A model generated the notes under the pieces. The model saw only the letters and a list, made by a program, of their open reading frames with translations. It did not search any database and was not told the DNA's origin. Below, piece by piece: positions 23,506 through 31,239 of a stretch of 64,000 nucleotides of DNA (positions are counted from its first letter, which is position 1; each line of letters starts with the position of its first letter). The position numbers and the translations under genes are program-made. Source of the stretch: Euglena gracilis (lineage: Eukaryota > Euglenida > Euglenophyceae > Euglenales); assembly GCA_039621445.1 (NCBI GenBank), contig CP154955.1:29457471-29521470 (forward strand), read 5' to 3'.

Positions 23506-25916
23506 AAAAATACGCTGCTTATGGACGCGGCGACTTTTGCCCTGGACATCCGGGGCGCCGCGCGGCACACATGCATAAGCATGCGGCGTCCCATCTCCAG
23601 GCCCGGGTTATCCCGAGGCGGTGGAGGACTTCCGCGCACGCCGAATCCCCAGAAGTCGACAGGAAATTCCTGCCGGCAGTACTTACAACAGAGGTCATAC
23701 CTCTGTGGGTAAGCCAGGGAAACGCGCTTAACGCGGAAGGTGGAGCCGTAATGGCTCACCAGCCACACCTGGAGGTTGTTGCACCACAACACCTCGATCA
23801 GGCGTTCGATGTCGGGGTTCAGTGGGTAGTATTTCCACTGCACACCGAGGGGCCCGACTGTGTGAATACAGTCGAAGATTGCCTTCAGCCTTCGGGCCAA
23901 CACATGCTGGTCCCGAAATCCTAACTGGTGCAGGTAACTGCGGCCAGTGGAGTCGCTGAAGAGACCCCAGTTCTGGCAGGGGTATCCCAGCCAAAACCAG
24001 AGTTCCCAGAAACCCGGCTGGGCATCCAGCAAGGGTCTGCCACCTTCACCTTCGAAGGCGTACAGGTCAATTCCGTAATGGAATTGTCTGACTCTGTTTT
24101 CGGTGTGGTGTAATACCACCTCGATGACTGCCTCCGGAGGGGTGACGGGGCGGTTTCCTGCAACATGGTAATCATGCTGCATTCGCCAGCCTTCGTCCTC
24201 CAGCTCCTCCTTGAACCTGAGCATTTGCTCAAAGTCCGAGAGGACTTCTGCTGGTTCTTCCTCCTCCTCACGGGCTGTACCCTTACCCTTGCCCTCACCC
24301 TTACCTTTGCCGGCCACGCCTTTGCCTTCTCCCTTGCCTTTGCCCTCAGCCTTACCTTTGTCCTTCCCTGTCTGGCGAATACCAGAGGGTCGGGCGCTCG
24401 GTGCGGCAGGAGTCGGTTCGGTACCTTCCCATTCCATCTCTGGGGAGGGACCTTGCCGTTCCGCTGCACGTCGCGGTGACGGCGTGGTTGGGCGCTGGCT
24501 AGGAGCCTGGCGTGGGCTTGGTTTCGGCGTAGGGAGTCGCGGCTCCTTCCATACCGGAGGGATCGGCGGTGGCATTGCGGCAACAGGACGGCTCATCGCT
24601 GCCTGTGCCACTGCCGGTGGTTGCCCGACCAGGGTATCCTGGCTGGCTTCCACCTGCATTGCCGCACCGCCTTCCGCGTCCCGTGGGCTGGGTCGCCTGG
24701 GCTGTGGGGTAAGGTTCTCCGTAACCCTATCGCGCTTCAGGGTGGCAGGTAATCCTGCCGCTCCTGCCGGGGGCTCACCGGGTAATACCGGGGTTGCCAC
24801 CCGCAGCTGCGGCTGGTACGGATGGTAGGGGGTGTATCCACGACCCTGAAGGGCAGCCAGAGAGGCGTAATACCTCGTCCGGTGCTCTTCAGACGCGAAT
24901 ACTGGCTCCTGCAGGAAGTGCCGAGCAAGTTCATCCTGCTCGGTTCCCGGAGGTGCCATATGATAGTAGGGAGCCTCCTGCCGACGGGGGACATCCCCAG
25001 TCTGGACAGGGGCTGCACTGGGCGGTCGGGCTGCCTCACGGTGGGGAGGTTCATCCTCCACCACTATGGGCTCCTCCTGCCTCCGTGGCTCAACGCCAGG
25101 GGCAGGGGCGACCGATGATGCTTGTGGCATCCAGTGCATGAACATGTGTTGGACGTATGCCTCAGAGGGCACGTCCGACTGTCCGGCTGGGAGCACGCGT
25201 GCGCCGCGCGGGTAATCCGCGTGCGTCGCGTACCGCGAGACAAATTGCTCCGCTGGCGGCTCGCGCGGCGGCATTCGCTGCGGCGAGGGCGGGCGAGCAA
25301 AAATTCTCGTCATCCCAGGTGGGACATGCACAGCCTCACCTACCGGTGGGGGCGTGTGCTCACGCATATGCACGGTGTGGGATCCCACCGGCGTCTGCGT
25401 TTGCAGCATGGGCGGCACATACACGCCCAGGTCCATCATGGTCTCGCCGGGTTCGAAGCCGGAATCGGCTGCGGACGAGAAATACCGTCTGCCCGTCATC
25501 AGGGCTTGACCGCAGGGACACCACTGAGCCACAGGGGTGTTGGCTACCACCAACAGCTGAGCACAGTATGCATCCCAAAGGGCTTGCATAAAGGGCTCCG
25601 TTGGGGGGTGTGCGCACATACGCATCGCCCGCTCCAACGTCTCCGTAGTGCGGAAGATCATCTCTCCCGCATACGGGGGCAGGCGCGATCTGCGCTGCAC
25701 TGGTGGCTGAGGTGCCGGCTGCTGGACGGCAGATGGATCTGGTACCGCATATGCGGACCGGCTGCTGGTAGCCGCGGCGAATACCGGGGCTGAAACCCTC
25801 TCAGCATGTGGGGCACCCGGAATCGGGGCCTCAGCATACTGAGGGTACTGGGGGTATGGCGCGCCAGAAGGCTGCGGCCATGGTGGACCTGGTCCAGGTC
25901 CGCGCCCAGGCAGCAT
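23316..25916 (-). CDS. ORF4: large unrecognised protein downstream of integrase
   Basis: An 866-aa frame starting at ATG 25916. I do not recognise it. The N-terminus is Pro/Tyr/Gly-rich. Residues ~80-160 look globular. The middle is Pro/Arg/Glu-rich and disordered. A Lys-Gly repeat tract (about 516-550, KGKGEGKG type) suggests nucleic-acid binding. The C-terminal ~150 residues are Trp/Tyr-rich (FWELWFWLGYP near 634) and hold a CCKYC cysteine patch near 744. The last ~85 codons overlap ORF5 in another frame and look less protein-like than the ORF5 reading, so a -1 shift into ORF5 between 23607 and 23316 is plausible, giving a product near 1,850 aa. The frame closes with TAG. A candidate splice acceptor lies about 100 nt upstream, which suggests a spliced subgenomic mRNA. 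Confidence 0.72.
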   Translation of the reverse strand: MLPGRGPGPGPPWPQPSGAPYPQYPQYAEAPIPGAPHAERVSAPVFAAATSSRSAYAVPDPSAVQQPAPQPPVQRRSRLPPYAGEMIFRTTETLERAMRMCAHPPTEPFMQALWDAYCAQLLVVANTPVAQWCPCGQALMTGRRYFSSAADSGFEPGETMMDLGVYVPPMLQTQTPVGSHTVHMREHTPPPVGEAVHVPPGMTRIFARPPSPQRMPPREPPAEQFVSRYATHADYPRGARVLPAGQSDVPSEAYVQHMFMHWMPQASSVAPAPGVEPRRQEEPIVVEDEPPHREAARPPSAAPVQTGDVPRRQEAPYYHMAPPGTEQDELARHFLQEPVFASEEHRTRYYASLAALQGRGYTPYHPYQPQLRVATPVLPGEPPAGAAGLPATLKRDRVTENLTPQPRRPSPRDAEGGAAMQVEASQDTLVGQPPAVAQAAMSRPVAAMPPPIPPVWKEPRLPTPKPSPRQAPSQRPTTPSPRRAAERQGPSPEMEWEGTEPTPAAPSARPSGIRQTGKDKGKAEGKGKGEGKGVAGKGKGEGKGKGTAREEEEEPAEVLSDFEQMLRFKEELEDEGWRMQHDYHVAGNRPVTPPEAVIEVVLHHTENRVRQFHYGIDLYAFEGEGGRPLLDAQPGFWELWFWLGYPCQNWGLFSDSTGRSYLHQLGFRDQHVLARRLKAIFDCIHTVGPLGVQWKYYPLNPDIERLIEVLWCNNLQVWLVSHYGSTFRVKRVSLAYPQRYDLCCKYCRQEFPVDFWGFGVRGSPPPPRDNPGLEMGRRMLMHVCRAAPRMSRAKVAASISSVFLCCNSSGGEPGPPTSWRCIYISVTPRTIGLVWKACHQTTATPLRDLVVVGLSPTCAPTGTSPG
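23505..23511 (-). promoter_or_regulatory. Candidate -1 slip site between ORF4 and ORF5
   Basis: In sense, ORF4 reads GTA TTT TTA TGC here while ORF5 reads CGT ATT TTT ATG. The heptamer A-TTT-TTA is close to, but not, the canonical X-XXY-YYZ form (the first base should be T). It coincides with the first ATG of ORF5, so reinitiation is an equal possibility. Confidence 0.3.
23688..23706. repeat. Seven-bp hairpin ACAGAGG / CCTCTGT, loop TCATA
   Basis: Perfect stem with a loop ending in ATA, in the cysteine-patch codons of ORF4. Two other palindromes lie just to the left: CAGGAA-A-TTCCTG (23660-23672) and CTGCCGGCAG (23670-23679). Confidence 0.82.
23855..23874. repeat. Seven-bp hairpin CGACTGT / ACAGTCG, loop GTGAAT
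   Basis: Perfect stem inside ORF4. A neighbouring hairpin AGTGG / CCACT lies at 23821-23839. The loop follows the AT-end rule seen across the element. Confidence 0.82.
24068..24086. repeat. Seven-bp hairpin CAATTCC / GGAATTG, loop GTAAT
   Basis: Perfect stem in ORF4, read in sense as Q-F-H-Y-G-I. Other GTAAT/TAAT hairpins are read in other codon phases (24744-24759, 33724-33743), so the conserved loop is not kept for its peptide. Confidence 0.85.
24744..24759. repeat. Six-bp hairpin GGCAGG / CCTGCC, loop TAAT
   Basis: Perfect stem in ORF4, read in sense as A-G-L-P-A. Close by are CCGG-GTAATA-CCGG (24778-24791) and GAGG-CGTAATA-CCTC (24862-24876). Confidence 0.83.
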
Positions 25917-26111
25917 GATGCTACCCGAACGACGACGACAACTAAGGATAACCTTGTTGTCAGTCGATTTGAGTGCGAGAGCACTGAAAAAGCAAGGCTT
26001 CTATCTTAATCAAAACTCTGCGAGAAAGATAGAGAAATAATGAAGTGCAGGGGGGGGTATAAACGCGAAACATTCACATAAAACACACGCATTCTCCAAA
26101 ACGAAATCGTT
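25917..26111 (-). other. Intergenic gap between integrase and ORF4
   Basis: A 195-bp stretch with no long frame of its own. It holds the candidate splice acceptor at 26018-26040, a 7-G run near 26051 and, on its ORF4 side, a frame left open upstream of the ORF4 ATG. It probably forms the 5' leader of an ORF4/ORF5 mRNA. Confidence 0.55.
26018..26040 (-). promoter_or_regulatory. Candidate 3' splice acceptor ahead of ORF4
   Basis: In sense a 20-nt pyrimidine-rich tract (TTATTTCTCTATCTTTCTCG) ends in CAG at 26020-26018, about 100 nt before the ORF4 ATG. This is what a spliced downstream-ORF mRNA would need, as for env in retroviruses. I saw no convincing matching donor in the 5' leader, so this rests on the acceptor alone. 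Confidence 0.45.
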
Positions 26112-27827
26112 TCAGAAGGTGTTTATGTTTATGTCTATGTTATTGCGCTTGTTCCACAGCTTCCAATCCTGTTGGACATATCCAACAAAACTGGATGCTG
26201 GCTCCCAAGTGTCCTCCTCTGGCCCATACCCTTTCCAGCGAACTTTCCAGTAGTGCACACCCCTGTCGACCTTGTGGTCTATTATCTTATCGACCACAAA
26301 GTCGTCCGTTTCAGGTAATCTGGAACGGGGCTTGAAATATAGGCAGGGGATAGCTTTTCCGTCTGGGGGGCTTAGGTACGGTTTGAAGTCGTCCATATGG
26401 ACGTCCTCAATCCCGTTGGGCAAGGCAACTTTATATCGCCCGCTACTACCTAACCTCTCCAAAATTTCGCATGGGCCGAGCCAAAGAGGATCTAGCTTGG
26501 AAGATTGCATGCGGGTGCGGTTATTCCGTACCCACACGCGGTCACCTGGACTATACACAGGTGTGTTGAAGTTTTGTAAAAACGATTTCCGTTTGTTGGA
26601 ATGAATTTCTGTGATACGTGATTGGACTGCAGAGCGGAGTGATTCCACTTCTGCAAACCACGTTTCACAGCTGACGCTACTTCGGGCGGGTCTCTCCGAG
26701 GGGATATCCCCTATGGCCGGAGGGTCTCGTCCGAAAACAATTTTGTACGGTGAGTGTGGTAATACCAACCCTGGCAAGGTATTGATGTAAAATAAACACC
26801 AATGAAGAACGGATAACCAATTCTTACCCGAGTCAGCCAGTGAAAGGCGAAGCATATTGACAACGGATTTCACGGCTGCCTCGGCTCTACCATTGCCTTT
26901 CGGGCGGTATATAATGGAAAAATGCTGCTCAATGCCGCGTAAACCGCACAAAGTTGTGAAAAACCGCGAAGAGATCAAGTGATCTTGATCACTCACGATT
27001 TCGTTCGGTAAACCCATTAAGCAGATACATTTCTCCAGGAATATGGATGCCAAAATTTGGGCTGTCAACCCTGCTTTCCGGCATGGAATGGCTACTATGT
27101 ACCCACTCAGCCGACAGACGACAACAAAAACGTAATCGTAAATTTTGTCATCTGATCCTTTGCAAGGTTCAAGTTCGAGAAAATCCATGCAGAGGGACGT
27201 AAAAATGTCAGGTGGTACGGGGAAAAAGTCCATCGTACCAGGGGGGGTACCTCTGCGCGGTTTCACAGCCTGACAAATTTGGCACCGTTGCGAAATTCGC
27301 AAACAGCGCGAATATAATTCTTTTTCACTCAGGGTTGTGCAATATCTGCGACCCACTAGTGAAAGAAGTTTGGGGGCCCCCGGGTGACCATGGTTGTGAT
27401 AGCTCAAAATCACATCATCAACCAGGTCTTGGGGTATACAATATTTATAACCAGAATCATTCCGGAAAATAAGCCGCAATGGTGATAGAGAGTAATTCTC
27501 TATGGATTCACCATTACGAAGTCTATTCACAATGGTACTATATAGGGTCACGCGAATAATCCCATTCGCGGAAAAATAGGGGGGTAGGAGTTTCCGTACG
27601 CGTAATGCGACGGGGTCCGGCAGTGCGTCCACGCCGGCGCCTTCCACGCAATGGTGAAATGGCGATGCTGCGATACACCCGGGAAACCGGTAGTGAATCG
27701 AGCATGTTGTCCGCAGCGTCGGATCGACGTGCGAACTGGTCAGCCTCATGGCTGCCATGAAAAGTCGCATCACCCTCATCCGGGTTCCCAGGATAATACC
27801 AGGGGGCTCGGCTGAGAGGATCCGCAA
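26112..27827 (-). CDS. Integrase with GPY/F module and C-terminal chromodomain (ORF3)
   Basis: This frame encodes the enzyme that joins element cDNA to the genome in the nucleus. It has an HHCC zinc region near residues 140-195 (HNHGH ... CQIC). The catalytic core has Asp in CMDFLEL, Asp in IVSDQD and Glu in GNGRAEAAV, with 35 residues between the last two, the D,D35E pattern. A GPY/F-like module (LGPCEILE...YKVALP) follows. A C-terminal chromodomain (VDKIIDH...[18 protein letters not shown]) identifies a chromovirus. Chromodomains of this family read methylated histone H3. The frame has TTG at 27827 and opens at 27854, so no ATG supports independent translation. It lies +1 to pol and overlaps pol by about 290 nt, so expression probably needs a +1 shift. 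It ends in TGA. Confidence 0.92.
   Translation of the reverse strand: MRILSAEPPGIILGTRMRVMRLFMAAMRLTSSHVDPTLRTTCSIHYRFPGCIAASPFHHCVEGAGVDALPDPVALRVRKLLPPYFSANGIIRVTLYSTIVNRLRNGESIENYSLSPLRLIFRNDSGYKYCIPQDLVDDVILSYHNHGHPGAPKLLSLVGRRYCTTLSEKELYSRCLRISQRCQICQAVKPRRGTPPGTMDFFPVPPDIFTSLCMDFLELEPCKGSDDKIYDYVFVVVCRLSGYIVAIPCRKAGLTAQILASIFLEKCICLMGLPNEIVSDQDHLISSRFFTTLCGLRGIEQHFSIIYRPKGNGRAEAAVKSVVNMLRLSLADSGKNWLSVLHWCLFYINTLPGLVLPHSPYKIVFGRDPPAIGDIPSERPARSSVSCETWFAEVESLRSAVQSRITEIHSNKRKSFLQNFNTPVYSPGDRVWVRNNRTRMQSSKLDPLWLGPCEILERLGSSGRYKVALPNGIEDVHMDDFKPYLSPPDGKAIPCLYFKPRSRLPETDDFVVDKIIDHKVDRGVHYWKVRWKGYGPEEDTWEPASSFVGYVQQDWKLWNKRNNIDININTF
26974..26993. repeat. Overlapping hairpins at the integrase catalytic codons
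   Basis: AGTGATC-TT-GATCACT (26978-26993) overlaps GATCAAG-TGAT-CTTGATC (26973-26990). The two folds exclude each other. They fall in the codons for the SDQDHL stretch that carries the second catalytic Asp. Confidence 0.75.
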
Positions 27828-27857
27828 CTTTTTGCGTATGACCTGGGGTATAAACTA
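27538..27857 (-). other. pol/integrase overlap, +1 frame change
   Basis: Pol ends at TAG 27538 and the integrase frame opens at 27854 just after a TAG, so both frames are open for about 315 nt. The integrase frame is one nucleotide downstream of the pol frame. In its last ~35 codons pol turns Arg-rich and low-complexity, while the other frame looks protein-like, so the switch probably lies between about 27760 and 27600. I found no clear Ty1- or Ty3-type shift heptamer. Confidence 0.6.
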
Positions 27858-30800
27858 CCACCAGGTTAAACTGGCTCAAGAACTCATGCCATCGGCATCT
27901 TCTGCCCACTGATGACATGGCCTTGTTCAGGTCCTCGGTATACCAGTGTTGAAGGCTCTCATGATCCGTCAACACTAATATCTGGACCAAGCTGCTGGCT
28001 ATCCAGCTGCGGAACTTCTGGAGAATTAGCACAATGGCATATGTCTCCTTTTCGCGAATGCTCCATTTAACCTGTCCTTTCCCGTTGTCGCCCTGTAGCT
28101 TCCTGCTGAAGAAAGCCACAGGTCGGAGTTCATTCGCCGCATTATGCTGGCTAAGAACCCCGCCAACAGCGTAATCGCTGCTGTCGACCTCCAGGACATA
28201 CGGTTTGTATGGATCCGCGATATCGAGAACCACGTTCTCGAGGAGCAAGTCCTTGATTTTATTCAAGGCCTCGCGCATTTGGTCATCCCAAATGACTTTT
28301 GCGTTATCGGGTGTCCGATTTTTGAGTTGTCGGGTTAGGGGTACCGCGATTTTCGCGAAATCTTTCATGTAAATCGCGTAGTATTGGGCTAATCCCAAAA
28401 ATCCCTTTAAATGCGTTAAGGTCTTAATGACCTCAGGAGTCCATTTCTTAATGGCCTCCATCTTACTGGGTGCGGCTTTACGCTGCCCGTTGCTCAGAAT
28501 GTGCCCGCAAAACTTAATAATTTTGCGAAACAGGTGCATTTTGGAACCCTTCACAAAAAGCACATGCTTTTGGAACGCGGATAATCCTGCGCGCACATCG
28601 CGATAATGCGGGTCGAGGATATCCTCGCCCGATTTCGCGGATGGCGGTTGGGTTCCCACCAGTACATCATCGATGTACACCAGAGCAAACGGTAAATCGC
28701 GCAAAACCCACTGGATCATGCGTTGAAACATGGCTGGGCCATTCTTAACACCCATGGGGAGTACCGTCCATTGGTACACACCCTTGGATGTCACGAATGC
28801 CGTGTACGGTTGCGAATCAGGATGCAAATGCATCTGATGGAAACCGTCTTCCAGATCAAAGATTGACCACAACCGGTTATCCGATTGTTTGGTGATCAAA
28901 TCCTCGATCAGCGGTAACGGGAAGGGGTCATCCTTCGTTTGGGAGTTCAGGTACCTGTAATCCAGCACTAGTCTCCACTTCTTCTGACCAGACTGGTCAG
29001 CGGGTTTGGGCACCACAAAAGCTTGTGATGTCCACTCGCTCTTGGAAGGGATAATCCACTTCCGCTGGATGAGCTTCTCAATCATCTCGTTGAGAGCCTG
29101 TTCGCGTTCACCCGAACAACGGAAGAATTTCCGGTGCATAGGTTTAGCGCCATCCTTGAGCTCGATTTTGCAAACACCGAACGGACCGCGAATCGCGGGG
29201 TCGATGTCGCAGGCGTAAACTGGATTATCCAGTACACCATGAAATTCGCGAGCAATTCGCGAACAATAGTCAGCAGACTTGGGATGTTGGTCCGCACTCT
29301 CAATGACCGCAGAAATCTGCGTTGAGGGTGTGGCATCCCCATCCGTACCAAGGTATCTTGGCACACGCAAATCGGACATTCCGAATGCGTCAAAGAAACA
29401 AACGCGAAAAATGATTTCTTTAACTGGTGGTAATAATATACCACAAAAATCCTCAAATAGTGGTACATCAGCGGGTAAATCCCACCAATGAAAACACACA
29501 TGGGATAGTTGGTGAAACCAATCCGCATTCGGATTGACCGGTATGAGGAGAGCACCTCGCGCTGCATCGCGGAGGATTTTCTCCACCACATTTGGGAGAA
29601 GTTTTGGGGGAGGGTGCATCCATAGCACCGTATCACCCCAAAATTTTAGAAATGCGTTGGTATGTCGCGACCAATATCGCGACAAGCGCGCATGCGCTTT
29701 TGATGAAAACGCATCAATTTCCAACGACAAATCGAAGGAATCAGCCAAAACCGCGATTTTGGAGAACCATTCCTCCAAAATACGGTATTGACCAAAATTA
29801 AATGCGTTCCATACGCGCATCGCATAGGTGTTGACCTGGTTCGCGGGCTGAAGAGCGGTAACGCAATTCAGGGATCCGCAAACATAGGTCAAGGGTGTGT
29901 CATCCACACTCCCCAGGGGCATTCCCGAGGGTTGATGGGTTGGATGGGTGCATACCCAGTCCATATCATGCCAGATGGAGGTGGGGGAGGTGTGTGACAC
30001 GGATTTCGCGGTCCCAAACAACAAGGCAATACCTCGTTGTTGGAGCACTTGATGTACGGTCGCGCATTGCGATCCGCAACCAAGTGTATGGTTACGCGAA
30101 ATCGGGATTAGTGTTGGTGTTTGGACTAGACATCCACAATCGAAATCTGGCTGGGCGGAAATTCTCCTACAGTGCACACATTGGAAGGAAGTGTCGGAGT
30201 AGTGGTCCTGGTCGCGCATGTTGGTCTGGTGGGGGTGTGTGTAAAAGTTGGGATGCGCTTTTGTAGCTGCTGGGGGGTGTACAGATGTATCTGAAAGCGA
30301 TACATCTGGTGGAAAACGTGGTATTAGTGCAGCTGGGCGACTACTCGACACCGTGATCACTTCAGGCCTTTGGGCTTTCGTCTTGTAACCCAGTGGAACG
30401 AGGGGGGTACCGCTACTCGCTTGCCCTGCCTCATGGGGAACGGAAGTTGGTGTGTCAATGGGCAGGGGGTGAACTTTCTCGGTACACCCGGTGTGGAAAA
30501 CGTTGGTTGGTGTGGTTGGTAACGGGGTAAAAGTTTTCGAAAACGGTGTGGAAAAATTGGTGGCTGTCGCGGTTGACGCCACGGGTGATGAAGGTTTGGG
30601 GGGCAATGAAGAGAGTGGTGATGTGCGCAAACCGTGGGAGTGGCAATCCACTACCAGCCGGTGCTGACGTAAAAAGGGGTATCCCAGAATTACGTCAGAA
30701 CCATGGATTCCGGATTCGTATCCCCAGGTATCCGGAAAATTTTGCGGTTGGGGGGGGTGTGAGTGGTGCTTGGGGATGAGGGGTAGGACTATGTCCAAAA

Positions 30801-31191
30801 AGCATCCCAAGTCACCACCGCACATGGGGGTGTTGTCAGCCGTCGTAATTTTGATCGGCTTCTTGGCTTTCACCAAGAGGGGGGTTGGTATCAACCCGAA
30901 CCGAAAAAGTAGTGCAATGCGACAACCAGTGTCAATGAGAATTTTGACTTTTGCACAAAAATTTTGGATTTTGATTTCCGCTTGGACCAAAAGTTCCATG
31001 GGGGGTAAGCAAAGTGAAGGGTCTGGCGAAAATACGTTTTCTTGCCAGCTTTCCCATGAACCCTTTCCTACTTTGCACAACATTCCGAGCGGAAAGTTGG
31101 AGTGGGGGGTGGGGGACCCGAAAATTTTCCGGGTACCGACCAGGAAGGCAGATGGGCAGGGGGGGCAGGGTTGATCAGGTCCTACCTCCAT
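27538..31191 (-). CDS. Pol: aspartic protease, reverse transcriptase, RNase H
   Basis: This frame supplies the enzymes that process Gag-Pol and copy the RNA genome in the particle. The protease has LIDTG with the catalytic Asp at residue 87 and a partner [10 protein letters not shown] motif near 175. A Pro/Ser-rich spacer follows. At ~485-565 there is an unexpected block (DAFSS...MHPPP...VEKI...PVNPNADWF) resembling the segment after RNase H in DIRS-type elements. RT starts near 660 ([18 protein letters not shown]) with YIDD at 839-842. RNase H shows the acidic set in LEVDSS, REKETYA, LTDHES and ADPLSR. The frame is the same as gag, separated only by one UAG and 15 sense codons before this ATG, so readthrough is the likely route. 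It ends in TAG inside the integrase overlap. Confidence 0.93.
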   Translation of the reverse strand: MEVGPDQPCPPCPSAFLVGTRKIFGSPTPHSNFPLGMLCKVGKGSWESWQENVFSPDPSLCLPPMELLVQAEIKIQNFCAKVKILIDTGCRIALLFRFGLIPTPLLVKAKKPIKITTADNTPMCGGDLGCFLDIVLPLIPKHHSHPPQPQNFPDTWGYESGIHGSDVILGYPFLRQHRLVVDCHSHGLRTSPLSSLPPKPSSPVASTATATNFSTPFSKTFTPLPTTPTNVFHTGCTEKVHPLPIDTPTSVPHEAGQASSGTPLVPLGYKTKAQRPEVITVSSSRPAALIPRFPPDVSLSDTSVHPPAATKAHPNFYTHPHQTNMRDQDHYSDTSFQCVHCRRISAQPDFDCGCLVQTPTLIPISRNHTLGCGSQCATVHQVLQQRGIALLFGTAKSVSHTSPTSIWHDMDWVCTHPTHQPSGMPLGSVDDTPLTYVCGSLNCVTALQPANQVNTYAMRVWNAFNFGQYRILEEWFSKIAVLADSFDLSLEIDAFSSKAHARLSRYWSRHTNAFLKFWGDTVLWMHPPPKLLPNVVEKILRDAARGALLIPVNPNADWFHQLSHVCFHWWDLPADVPLFEDFCGILLPPVKEIIFRVCFFDAFGMSDLRVPRYLGTDGDATPSTQISAVIESADQHPKSADYCSRIAREFHGVLDNPVYACDIDPAIRGPFGVCKIELKDGAKPMHRKFFRCSGEREQALNEMIEKLIQRKWIIPSKSEWTSQAFVVPKPADQSGQKKWRLVLDYRYLNSQTKDDPFPLPLIEDLITKQSDNRLWSIFDLEDGFHQMHLHPDSQPYTAFVTSKGVYQWTVLPMGVKNGPAMFQRMIQWVLRDLPFALVYIDDVLVGTQPPSAKSGEDILDPHYRDVRAGLSAFQKHVLFVKGSKMHLFRKIIKFCGHILSNGQRKAAPSKMEAIKKWTPEVIKTLTHLKGFLGLAQYYAIYMKDFAKIAVPLTRQLKNRTPDNAKVIWDDQMREALNKIKDLLLENVVLDIADPYKPYVLEVDSSDYAVGGVLSQHNAANELRPVAFFSRKLQGDNGKGQVKWSIREKETYAIVLILQKFRSWIASSLVQILVLTDHESLQHWYTEDLNKAMSSVGRRCRWHEFLSQFNLVVVYTPGHTQKVADPLSRAPWYYPGNPDEGDATFHGSHEADQFARRSDAADNMLDSLPVSRVYRSIAISPLRGRRRRGRTAGPRRITRTETPTPLFFREWDYSRDPI
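29664..29683. repeat. Seven-bp hairpin GTCGCGA / TCGCGAC, loop CCAATA, with two neighbours
   Basis: Perfect stem in pol. It is followed directly by AAGCGC-GCAT-GCGCTT (29684-29699) and TTGATG-AAAACG-CATCAA (29700-29717), giving three hairpins in 54 bp across the DIRS-like block. Confidence 0.82.
30017..30041. repeat. Ten-bp hairpin AACAACAAGG / CCTCGTTGTT, loop CAATA
   Basis: Nine of ten stem positions pair and the loop ends in ATA. It lies in the spacer region of pol. A second long stem, CAGATGTA / TACATCTG (30282-30308), with an 11-nt loop lies 240 bp away. Confidence 0.78.
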
Positions 31192-31200
31192 CTGTTCATC

Positions 31201-31239
31201 AGCCCAGAGGTCCGTGCCCTCGGACCTCGGGCTCCCCTA
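31201..31239 (-). promoter_or_regulatory. Gag-Pol stop-codon readthrough signal: UAG plus hairpin
   Basis: In sense, gag ends GAG TAG GGG and the frame then stays open into pol. Three nt after UAG a hairpin begins with arms AGCCC+GAGGTCCG and CGGACCTC+GGGCT, which pair over 13 bp with one bulged T and a 6-nt loop AGGGCA. Counting only the 8-bp inner stem, the spacer is 8 nt, as in gammaretroviral readthrough signals. A stop followed by G and a close stable structure is the known arrangement for UAG suppression. Confidence 0.8.

Noticed and set aside
20827-25793. Plus-strand ORFs of up to 223 codons opposite ORF4 and ORF5.
   Set aside because: They are shadows of the GC-rich minus-strand coding frames.
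20395-25916. Retroviral-type envelope gene.
   Set aside because: The position fits, but there is no signal peptide, transmembrane segment or furin-like site that I can see.
19601-26100. A second, independent mobile element nested at the 3' end carrying ORF4 and ORF5.
   Set aside because: I found no terminal repeats or target duplication bounding this part, and the hairpin family runs across it and gag-pol alike.
31237-31239. Alternative genetic code in which TAG is a sense codon.
   Set aside because: Pol and ORF4 also terminate at TAG and other frames at TGA; one in-frame TAG with a hairpin is better explained by readthrough.
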